This document shows positions 46,490 through 56,926 of a stretch of DNA of 64,000 nucleotides, in pieces. The stretch's first letter is position 1. Every line of letters begins with the position of its first letter. The notes beneath the pieces were generated by a model. The model was not told the DNA's origin, searched no databases, and saw only the letters and a list, made by a program, of their open reading frames with translations. The stretch is from Chenopodium formosanum. Taxonomy: Eukaryota; Streptophyta; Magnoliopsida; Caryophyllales; Amaranthaceae. Where the stretch lies: assembly GCA_024500155.1 (NCBI GenBank), contig CM044865.1, positions 34,861,501-34,925,500 on the forward strand. Reading direction: 5' to 3'. The translations under genes and the position numbers were made by a program.

Positions 46490-48018
46490 TAGTTAGTGCA
46501 TCCTTGAGCGCGAGCCAAGCTCAAGCGTTATGTGGTGTTTTGAGAAAGCACCAAGGTTCTTTGGGATACACAATTGATGATCTTAAAGGTATAAGCCCCG
46601 CCTTGTGCCAACACCACATAACACTTGAGGAAGGTGCCCTTCCTTCTATCGAACGACAAAGAAAACTACATCCCCAAATGGGAGAGGTAGTTAAGAAGGA
46701 GATCACCAAGCTATTGAATGCGGGAATCATATTCCCCATCTCTAGCTCAAGGTGGGTCTCCCCCGTGCATATCTTTCCAAAGAAGGGGTGCATGAGCGTG
46801 GTTGAGAATGAGAAGGGTGAGCTCATTCCAATTAGGACGATCACGGGTTGGCGGATGTGTATAGACTATAGACGTCTAAACACATCCACCAAGAAGGATC
46901 ACTTCCCTCTTCCATTTATTGATCAAATGCTTGAAAGACTAACAAGGCACAAATTTTATTGTTTCCTCGATGGATATTCGGGATTCTTCCAAATCCCCAT
47001 CCACCCTGATGATCAAGAGAAATCTACCTTCATATGTCCTTATGGGACCTTTGCCTATCGAAGAATGCCCTTTGGGTTATGCAATGCACCCGCTACATTC
47101 CAAAGGTGCATGATGAGTATTTTTGGGGATATTTTGGAGGAGGAAATGGAGGTCTTCATGGATGACTTTTCGGTGGGGGGTGTCTCATTTGAGGAGTGCC
47201 TTATGAACCTTGAGAAGTGTTTGGAAAGATGTGTTAAGGTCAATCTTGTTTTGAATTGGGAGAAATGCTACTTCATGGTGGAGGAAGGTATAGTGCTTGG
47301 GCACAAGATTTCTAATAGAGGCATTGAGGTGGATAAGGCAAAAATAGAAGTTATTGAGAAACTTCCACCTCCAGTGAATGTCAAGGGTGTGAGATCGTTC
47401 CTTGGTCATGCGGGTTTCTATAGAAGATTCATCAAGGATTTTTCACTTATTGCTAAGCCCCTAAATGACCTTCTTCAAAAGGATGTTGAGTTCATTTTTG
47501 ATGACAAATGCTTGAAGGCATTTGATAGATTGAAGAAGGCCCTTATCTCCACTCCTATTGTTCAAGCCCCAAGGTGGGATCTTCCTTTTGAATTGATGTC
47601 TGATGCAAGTGATTGGGCTATTGGAGGTATTTTGGGAACACGTGTAGACAAGAAGCTTCATGTGATTTACTATATGTCCAAGACACTCAATGGGGCTCAA
47701 AAGAACCACACAACAACGGAAAAGGAATTTTTAGCAATTGTGCACTCTTTTGAGAAATTCCGTTGTTACTTGTTTGGTTCCAAGACCATAGTCTTCACGG
47801 ATCACGCGGCCCTCAAGTATCTATTTGCCAAGAAAGAGTCCAAGCCTAGGTTGATTCGATGGGTGCTTGAATTACAAACTTTTGAGATTGAGATTAGGGA
47901 CAAGAAGGGTGCGAAGAATGTTGTGGCGGACCATCTTTCTCGCCTTGAGGGGATCAAATTCATGATGATTGTTCACCTATTGAGGATAAAATCCTTGATG
48001 ACTTCTTATATGCCATAG
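46480..48018 (+). pseudogene. Reverse transcriptase and RNase H of element C
   Basis: The frame from about 46480 includes the RT: WRMCIDYRRLNTSTKKDHFP, FLDGYSGFFQIPIHPDD, YRRMPFGLCNAPATFQRCMM and the catalytic VFMDDFS (47152-47172). RNase H follows, with its acidic residues in SDASDWAIG, TEKEFLAIVHS, FTDHAALKYL and NVVADHLSRL. The domain order and length fit Athila-lineage Ty3/gypsy. After HLSRLEG the frame goes wrong in a G run near 47948 (one base missing) and ends at 48018. All catalytic residues I can see are present. It copies element RNA into DNA in the particle; this copy cannot make full Pol. Confidence 0.9.
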
Positions 48019-49322
48019 AGGTGAAGGAACTCCCATGGTATGCCGACTTGGTGAATTTTCTAGCATGTGGGGAGTTTCCACCCTCTTTGTCAAAGAACCA
48101 AAGGAAGAAAATCAAAAGGGAGGCAAGACATTACTTGTGGGACGATCCCATCCTATACAAACGAGGGGTTGATGGCTTACTTAGGCGTTGTGTTCCAAAT
48201 GAAGAGGTGCCTAGTGTTTTAAGGATGTGCCACTCGGACCCTAGTGGTGGGCATATGGGTGTTTCCAAGACCGCTACCAAGGTTCTTCAATGTGGTTTAT
48301 GGTGGCCGCATCTCTTCAAGGACTCATGGGGCTTTGTGAAGTCATGTGACCGATGTCAAAGGGTTGGGAATATCTCCAAGAGGAATGAGATGCCTCAACA
48401 ACCCATTCTTGAGTTAGAGGTGTTCGATGTTTGGGGGATTGACTTCATGGGACCATTCCCATCTTCATATGGTAATCAATTCATACTTGTGGCTGTGGAC
48501 TATGTTTCTAAATGGGTTGAGGCCATTGCCTCCCCTACTAATAACCACAAAGTAGTGTTGAAGTTGTTCAACAAAATCATCTTCCCAAGGTTTGGCGTGC
48601 CTAAGGCTGTGATAAGCGATAACGGATCTCATTTTGTTCACAACGCCTTCCAAAAGATGTTGAGGAAACATGGAGTGCATCAACGGTTCGGCCTTCCATA
48701 TCATCCTCAATCGAGTGGCCAAGTCGAGGTCTCCAATCATCAAATAAAGCTCATTCTTGAGAAGATGGTTGCAAGGAATATAAAGGATTGGTCGAACAAG
48801 TTAGATGATGCTCTTTAGGCTTATAGGACGGCTTTTAAGACGCCTATTGGTACCACTCCATATCGCCTTGTCTATGGCAAATCATGCCATCTCCCGGTAA
48901 AGCTTGAACATCGTGCCTTATGGGCCATCAAGAAGATAAATTTTGACTTAGCTAGTGCGGGGGAGAAGAGGTGGTTGGATCTTCATGTGCTAGAAGAACT
49001 TTGACTTGATGCTTACGATTGTGCTAGCACCTACAAGGCTCGCTCCAAGGAGGTTCATGACAAGTTGATTGAGAAAAAGGAGTTTTGTGTAGGTGACAAA
49101 GTCCTCCTCTACAATTCAAGGATGAAGTTGTTCCCCAGAAAGCTCATGTCAAGATGGAGTGGACCATTCTTGGTGAAAGATGTTTTTGATAATGGTGTCG
49201 TGGAGATTTCTCCTTTAAACTCCTCATCTTCATTTAAAGTTAATGGACATCGGCTCAAGAAGTACTATAATGGAGTGTTTGTTGAACTGGTTCACAAAAT
49301 GATTCTTTTTAGGCCACCATGA
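47950..49322 (+). pseudogene. Integrase of element C
   Basis: One frame from just after the shift to TGA at 49320-49322, broken by TAG at 48816-48818 (fits TGG) and TGA at 49002-49004 (fits CGA). The HHCC zinc-binding part has CHSDPSGGHMG and SCDRCQ. The catalytic core has Asp at 48441 (GIDFMGPFP), Asp at 48618 (ISDNGSHF) and Glu at 48726 (GQVEVSN). The 35 residues between the last two give the D-D35-E spacing. The GPY-like C-terminal part (MSRWSGPFLVKDVF) is present and no chromodomain is visible, consistent with Athila. It would insert the cDNA; the two stops remove part of the core end and the C-terminus. Confidence 0.9.
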
Positions 49323-49636
49323 GATGGTGGTGCACGTCGAGCTAACGACGTTAACCAAAAGCGCTTACGGGAGGCAACCCGGATTCTCATCTCATTTCTC
49401 TTTCCTTTCTTTTCTTTTATTTTTCCTTGATTGGTTTTTGATTTTATTTTTGAGTTGGTTTTGTGTTTGTCTTGTAGGTCGCCCATTATCATCACTTGTT
49501 GGAAAGAAGGGGTTTGAAGAAGAGTTTAGAGTGCAGGGGAGAGGGCTCCCCGAGGGCTAGGAGAGACCTCGGGGGCATTTTCACCTCTTTGAAGCAAATT
49601 GAAATATCATTCCAGGGACTTCCCGCGGTTGCCCCG
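49323..49636 (+). other. Post-pol spacer and repeat end of element C
   Basis: Starts with the post-pol word ACGACGTTAACC and the hairpin CGGG-AGGCAA-CCCG (49368-49381), then a CT-rich stretch. From ~49530 it has degenerate units of the 116-bp GC-rich repeat. The last five bases, CCCCG, are the complement of CGGG G at 31051-31055, the other side of A's original insertion site. There is no gene. Confidence 0.75.
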
Positions 49637-51227
49637 TGATCGAAGGATTTAAGTAGTGTCGTTAGTCTACTAACCCTAATCAAATTAACAATTTATAATA
49701 CCTAAACTACCCTAATACGAGTATAGGGGTAAGTAAAGGGTCGAACCCAAAAGGACTAAGTGTATCAATCTATGCTAATTAGACTACTAGGAAAGCTTGT
49801 GAGGTAAAGAGAGGTTCAACTAACACTACTAAGAGCAAATAACTAAAACTAGGGAAAGTGGAATCCAATTACATCAATGCATTCAACAACATCAAACAAT
49901 TAGATGAAAATGACCTCAATTAGGACGATTAACACATCTAACTCACTCTCGCGCAATAAAGCATGTTAATTATCCTACTAAACTAATTCACTCTCGTGCA
50001 ACTAGCCTAGCAAAGGTATGGAAGAATTTAGATCTCTTAAACAACTCACTTTCGCACAATTGATTGAAAACACAATTAAAAGCATAGAATCAATTAGCTA
50101 GAAAGATTCTAATCCATAAAAGCATCATCCATACACAATAATCAAGAAACAATTCCATACTAACCACAATCAATCATTAAATTAATTAACATAACCTTCA
50201 TCCATTTCCCTAGAACAAACCTAAACTAACATGGTGAACAAAAACAAGGAAAACAAGGTAAAATAATAATAAAAGCAAGAATCAAATAATTAAACTAATT
50301 AAACTACTCAAATCAACAAATAAATAAGCAAAAACAATAATAAATGAAAGCAATAAAGGTGAGAGAAAGTTAGGAAAACTCATTGAATTTATGAGAGGAA
50401 AAATCCACAAATCTGCTTCTTCAAAATCCCAAAAACTCCATGAAAGATCCAAGCTTTCTCTCTCTAAACTACTCCTAAACTAGAGAGAGAAACTCCTAAT
50501 CTAACCCTAAGAGAGAGAAGCTCTCCTAAACTAACTAAGAAAATAGCATAATAGATCCCCCTTTTTTACAAAGAGTCCCGTCTATATATATGTGGCTCCA
50601 CACAAAAGAAAGAGACTTGGACAACAAGGCGCAAATAAATCGTAAACCCAGTCGTGCGCGCCCGCACATGAGTCCTGTGCGCCCGCACACAATGTGTGTG
50701 CGCCCTCTCATCGTAGTGTGCGGCCGCAACTTTGTGGGTACGGGGAAAATAAGTGCGCCCGCACATGAGTCATGCGCGCCCGCGCAAAGGTGTGTGCGCC
50801 CGCACAGCGGTCACGCATAGGGTCGCGCAAACTCTCTGGTTTTGCTCTGTTTCTTCAGTCTGGCTGTGCGGGTTCTGACAGGGATGCGTGCCCGCACAGC
50901 CTCACATGTGCGCACGCGCATAAGCCGTACAGCACCCCGCGCACAACATATAACTTTGCTTCTTGATATCCTCTTTCTTTCGGCGCATAATTCCTACAAA
51001 ACCAAAGCATGGAGATCAAAATAAAATCAAAGAAAATAAGATAAATTAAATAAATTAAGAAAATAAGCTAAAAACTATTAAAAACCACTTAAATACTCGA
51101 AATCAAGATAAAAGACGAGAATAAGTAAATAAAGAAATAAAAGACAAAAAGGGTTAAATTATTGGAAAAATAAGCCGAAAAACGACTCAATAAACACCCT
51201 AAAAAGTGGCATAAAAGTCACTTATCA
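49637..51227 (-). repeat. 3' LTR of element B
   Basis: On the minus strand it begins TGATAAGTGAC at 51227 and ends CGATCA at 49637. It has the same parts as the A LTR, with its own private substitutions. The CpG array is at ~50650-50945 and the TATA box at 50583-50590. Confidence 0.9.
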
Positions 51228-51241
51228 AACTCCCCCAAGCT
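51228..51241 (-). other. Polypurine tract of element B
   Basis: Minus strand AGCTTGGGGGAGTT, abutting the 3' LTR as in A. Confidence 0.85.
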
Positions 51242-53535
51242 AACCTTTTGCTCGTCCTCGAGCAAATTAACATGAAACACGAAAGAAGGAGAATGATTTA
51301 TTCAAGCAAAGCTAGAACACTTAAGGAGACAAGAATGTACACTAACTCACTTTCGTAGGAATCACGGTCACTTTTAGCAACTAATGACAAGCCCTTTAAA
51401 CCCCTAGATCGCCCTAGAGGACGAGTGTGCTCTCGTGAGGGTGTCCTAAGAGTTTAACCCACAACTCTTAATAAAAACCAAGGCAAGGCAATAAAAAGAA
51501 AAGAAAAAGAAACATAAAACGAGAAAGAAAAACACAAGTTCATATTTGGACAAGAGATAGGAACAAACACCGATGAATGCAAACCTTTCTAAATAGACAA
51601 ATGTATGCACGTTCTAAGATGTCAATGGTTGATTAAAACATAACATATGCTAAGCATAGAGAACTAATGAGGACTCAATCCACCCTAGCCCCAACCAAAC
51701 GGGCCGCGTTCTATCCACTAGCTTCAAATCAACCCTTAAGCTAGCTTCTCATGATTCCTCGAAGGAACCGAAAAAAGATAAAGAAATGAAAAACTTTGAG
51801 AAGGTAATCCCGACATCTCAACTATGCATACTCTCTCCATAGGTTTGAAGTCTATCTCCCTCCACCGTTCTTTGACTTAACCCCACTAAAGTCTAAGGGT
51901 CTTTTATTTGGTTGTAACATAAGGCTAAGGGTTAAGGCGGGGTACAAATTTGAAAATTTTGGTGATATTTCCTAAGTGAAGCAAAAGAGTGGCCTACTCT
52001 CAAAAACAAACTCAAGAATTCACAAAATATCAAACAAAAATACCAATAATGCCATCTCCCCCAAGCTTACTCAACACTAACACACAATATATACAAAAAA
52101 AAAAGAAGGAACGCTCCCCCCCCCCCCCAAGCTTGAACGAAGCATTGTCCTCAATGCTTAAACTAGGGTAGAAAACAAAACCAAACTAAAATATATTATT
52201 TGTGTTTATTTGTTTCTTTTTATTTATTTATTTATTTTTATTTTTTTTATTTTTTTTTTATATGTGTCCTTGCCTTTTTCTAACCATGGACGGCTTTTTC
52301 TTGAAACTTTATTTGATTTTCTTGAATTGCATCTTTCTTCTCGAACTTTTTGTATATTCTTTTCAAGCTCAACTTTCAAATCCGTACTTAAACCAATTCA
52401 CAAAGTTTTCTTGCTCATGATCAACACTCTTAAAACTCAAACCTCACATGCCTATGCTTCACTAACTAAAAGGGTTGGTAAACAATAGGCCATTGGGTTT
52501 GTAATGCGGTTTAAACAAGAGCGGGAAACATTAGGCTCAAATTGGTTAATAAGTAGGTTGATGCAAAATAGAAAATCAAATTTGTAACAAAATAAAAAGA
52601 AGATAAAGAAAAATGAGAAAAGGTGCCCTTTTCCTCCCCTAGAGAGGCCCGGTCACGATGTTGGGAGCTAGAGGTCAAAACAAGGATTAAGACATGCATA
52701 GTCAAGGATCCTAAATAGCCGCTCCACAAGGTGATGAAGGCTAGAACAAATGAAGATCACAAGGGATTATAACCAAACAAATACCAACCAAGGGTTTCAA
52801 ATCCACTATAGAGAGCAACTCCATCTTACCACATTCCCGTGAACTAAGGCTTCATGGACCCCTAAAAGTTCTTAAACCGGCTACCTTAGCATATAGTATC
52901 CTAGAGTCAACCAATGACACTCTCAAACCGTGCATACATTTACCACTTAGGAAGAAAAACATTTAAGTATGCAAGTCCCAAAACAATATGTCCAAAATAA
53001 GAACAAACAAAACACAATTTGCCAAAATTACCTTGAAAGTAAACCAAAATATTTTTGGATTTTTCAAAACAAAAGAAAAGGCATGGAAATGCATATACTC
53101 AAGTGCATGGCATAAATAAATCAACATCCCACCAAAGCATGATAGAATACCCTCCCCCAAGCTTGAATGAGACAATATACTCAAACATAAACTAAATAAT
53201 CCATGGGAGGGGACGAGAGAGAAATCAACCCAACAAACCAACACATGTCCAACGAGTCACCAACCATTAGAGAAAGAGCTAGGAAAGATGTTACCGGATA
53301 TCGGTGGGTGTAAATACCAGCAAATGAACCAATTTAACCTTTCAAAGCCGATTTCCTTTTGAATTGAAATCTCGATTTCCACATGCTAGCAAAAATAGGC
53401 ATCAAACTTCCTTGATTCTTGATCCAAACCAATGCATAAGTGTATATCAAGTCATGTACCTAGAAAAAGGCACACAAACATTTCCATGAGAGAAAATCTA
53501 ATCTATAAAGGAAAGAAAATGAAAGCAATAAAAAC
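51242..53535 (-). other. 3' noncoding region of element B
   Basis: Matches A 34514-36801. One internal polypurine-like word has become a run of about 13 G (minus strand) at 52116-52128, where A has GGGTGGGGAG. The hairpin GCATTGAGGACAATGC is at 52142-52157. No gene. Confidence 0.65.
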
Positions 53536-53541
53536 CTCGGG

Positions 53542-55216
53542 TTACTTCCCGAGAAAGGCTTGTTTAACGTCCAAGCAAGACCACTCTAGTAAATAATATT
53601 GCAACGAACGCAAGAGCTTATCAAATGCACTACTACACATTTCATATGATAACAAGTAGGCAAATGAAGGGAAGAGGAAGTGCAACAAGATTATTGCACG
53701 TAAATGAGGAGGAAGATGCCAAAAGAAAGAAGAAAAATAAGGAAAAGAATAAAAAGGCAAAACCTCCTCAAAATCTTTTTGGGTGGCATAATCACCCATT
53801 TCCTCAATGATGGGAGGATGAGAAGGAAAAGTCTCATCAAACAAGAGAGGGTCCTCAATAGGCTCTAAGACAAAAGAGGGGAGGAACATAGGATAGTAGG
53901 GGATGTGGTCAAATTTCGTTGAGAAAGGGACATGAGGAAGGGGAGGAGAAACAATGGACTCACAAAGCCTCACATCACCAATGAGGGCATGAAAATCAAT
54001 CATAGAATCCTCAAAAGAACACTCATGACTCACATCTCCCTCAAACAAAAACTCTCCAATAGAAACAACCTCATCCTCCTCACTATCACAACGATGAACA
54101 ACAACTCCTTCAAGATCCTCAAAGCCTAGAGTCTCTAAACCATGCATGAAAGGATAAAGGTTTCTCTCAAATTCATCCCTTTCCCATGAAGCATTGCCAA
54201 TGAACTCTTTCAAGAGGCTATAATGATTTGTTACACCTTCAATGAACATACTAGCCATAACCTCAAATGAGTCCAAAGACTCATGGATAGAAGGGTCACA
54301 AACATGCAATATAGACTCATCAAGATGGGGAAGGGGGTTGGAAACCTCGAAATCGACAATTTCTTCATTCACAACTCTTCCACCATCACTCAAGGGACTC
54401 TCAATCTCTCTTGATTGCTCAAACTCATCATCATCATCCTCGTGATATCCCTCATTCAAAATTGAAGATGGCTCACTCACATCCTCACCAAGGGAAGCTC
54501 TCAAAGGGGGTAAATAAGGGGAAGGATGGCATTCAAGCTCAAATGGGGAATGAAAAGGATCAAAATCCTCAAAAATCCCCTCATCACAAGAAAATCTCCC
54601 CTCAACTTCACACCCTTGGCCCACATCATTCTCAAAAACACTCTCACACTCCAAATGAGGTGCCTTACATCCATTTACATCAACCAAAGCACTCATCACT
54701 TGGGCAAGCCTCACTTCTCTCAATTTTTGTTCCTCTTGAAGCTCTTGGAGTTGTTGGGTAAGATATTGCAGTTGAGAAAGAATTTGGGCTTCAATGTTAT
54801 TGGGTTGAGGTTCATGATCAAAGTCAAATTGCACATTATCAAAATTAGCACAAATCTCATCAAAATGAGCATAAGGGGGAAAGGTGTCAATTTGCATACT
54901 AGGATTATCACTAGGCACATAAGAAGTATCAAGAGAATTCATGCAAAAATTCATAGTAAGAAACATGAGATTCTCTATCTAAAGAATCCTTAGCAAGCCA
55001 TGTGAAGAAATCCCACGCATCATGCATAGACAAATGAAAAAATCTACCATTATTCATGTCCTCAACCATTCCCCTAGTATACTCATTCATGCCCCAATAA
55101 GCTATACCACAAGCATCATTAAGAAAACACCCATGGTAACTAAGAAAACCATCTAGTCTTTCAAAGTAAGCATAAAAGGGTTCACCATCAAATTGAGGGA
55201 AAGATAAGCATGCCAT
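53542..55216 (-). pseudogene. Broken gag-like ORF of element B
   Basis: Starts at the same MACLSFPQF methionine as A. After about 80 codons a ~23-base deletion near 54955 (relative to A) shifts the frame, which ends at 54929-54931. The A-like frame resumes and continues from about 54950 to a TAA at 53542-53544. An in-frame deletion of 15 codons removes part of the Phe/Ser run near 53745. The stop again lies in the CTCGGG/CCCGAG hairpin loop. The rest is nearly identical to A. The long downstream frame (53542-54966) lacks the capsid-like start, so B probably depends on A-type Gag as well as on a Pol helper. Confidence 0.82.
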
Positions 55217-55312
55217 TTTTATACAAATATCAAACAAAGAAAAGCAAACACAAATCAAATTATATACAAGAACCTAGCTAATCTAATCAACACAAATTAA
55301 TGAACGCCTTAG

Positions 55313-55330
55313 TCCCCGGCAACGGCGCCA
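55313..55330 (-). other. Primer-binding site of B
   Basis: Minus strand TGGCGCCGTTGCCGGGGA, identical to A. Confidence 0.88.
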
Positions 55331-55335
55331 AAATT

Positions 55336-56926
55336 TGATCGAAGGATTTAAGTAGTGTCGTTAGTCTACTAACCCTAATCAAATTAACAATTTATAATAC
55401 CTAAACTACCCTAATACGAGTATAGGGGTAAGTAAAGGGTCGAACCCAAAAGGACTAAGTGTATCAATCTATGCTAATTAGACTACTAGGAAAGCTTGTG
55501 AGGTAAAGAGAGGTTCAACTAACACTACTAAGAGCAAATAACTAAAACTAGGGAAAGTGGAATCCAATTACATCAATGCATTCAACAACATCAAATAATT
55601 AGATGAAAATGACCTCAATTAGGACGATTAACACATTTAACTCACTCTCGCGCAATTAAGCATGTTAATTATCCTACTAAACTAATTCACTCTCGTGCAA
55701 CTAGCCTAGCAAAGGTATGGAAGAATTTAGAGCTCTCAAACAACTCACTTTCGCACAATTAATTGAAAACACAATTAAAAGCATAGAATCAATTAGCTAG
55801 AAAGATTCTAATCCATAAAAGCATCATCCATACACAATAATCAAGAAACAATTCCATACTAACCACAATCAATCATTAAATTAATTAACATAACCTTCAT
55901 CCATTTCCCTAGAACAAACCTAAACTAACATGGTGAACAAAAACAAGGAAAACAAGGTAAAATAATAATAAAAGCAAGAATCAAATAATTAAACTAATTA
56001 AACTACTCAAATCAACAAATAAATAAGCAAAAACAATAATAAATGAAAGCAATAAAGGTGAGAGAAAGTTAGGAAAACTCATTGAATTTATGAGAGGAAA
56101 AATCCACAAATTTGCTTCTTCAAAATCCCAAAAACTCCATGAAAGATCCAAGCTTTCTCTCTCTAAACTACTCCTAAACTAGAGAGAGAAACTCCTAATC
56201 TAACCCTAAGAGAGAGAAGCTCTCCTAAACTAACTAAGAAAATAGCATAATAGATCCCCCTTTTTTACAAAGAGTCCCGTCTATATATATGTGGCTCCAC
56301 ACAAAAGAAAGAGACTTGGACAACAAGGCCCAAATAAATCGTAAACCCAGTCGTGCGCGCCCGCACATGAGTCCTGTGCGCCCGCACACAATGTGTGTGC
56401 GCCCTCTCATCGTAGTGTGCGGCCGCAACTTTGTGGGTACGGGGAAAATAAGTGCGCTCGCACATGAGTCATGCGCGCCCGCGCGAAGGTGTGTGCGCCC
56501 GCACAGCGGTCGCGCATAGGGTCGCGCAAACTCTCTGGTTTTGCTCTGTTTCTTCAGTCTGGCTGTGCGGGTTCTGACAGGGCTGCGCGCCCGCACAGCC
56601 TCACATGTGCGCCCGCGCATAAGCCGCACAGCACCCCGCGCACAACAGATAACTTGGCTTCTTGATATCCTCTTTCTTTCGGCGCATAATTCCTACAAAA
56701 CCAAAGCATGGAGATCAAAATAAAAACAAAGAAAATAAGATAAATTAAATAAATTAAGAAAATAAGCTAAAAACTATTAAAAACCACTTAAATACTCGAA
56801 ATCAAGATAAAATACGAGAATAAGTAAATAAAGAAATAAAAGACAAAAAGGGTTAAATTATTGGAACAATAAGCCGAAAAACGACTCAATAAACACCCTA
56901 AAAAGTGGCATAAAAGTCACTTATCA
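55336..56926 (-). repeat. 5' LTR of element B
   Basis: Minus strand begins TGATAAGTGAC at 56926; 1591 bp. The TATA box is at 56282-56289 and the CpG array at ~56350-56645. It is followed on the plus strand by AACAT and forward satellite. Confidence 0.9.

Larger units (their letters stand above)
41826..49636 (+). mobile_element. Athila-like element C, 5' part (inverted segment)
   Basis: 5' LTR, primer-binding site and gag-protease-RT-RNase H-integrase in the standard gypsy order, ending in the GC-rich repeat. It reads left to right only because the segment 38408-49636 was flipped. Its continuation is 31055 down to 24124. Confidence 0.87.
49637..56926 (-). mobile_element. Non-autonomous gag-only LTR element B
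   Basis: Full-length sister of A in opposite orientation, ~7.29 kb, with both LTRs, primer-binding site, polypurine tract and a broken ORF. The left flank CCCCG (49632-49636) pairs with A's left flank, and the right flank AACAT (56927-56931) pairs with A's right flank. A and B together form an inverted repeat with an 11.2-kb spacer. Confidence 0.88.
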
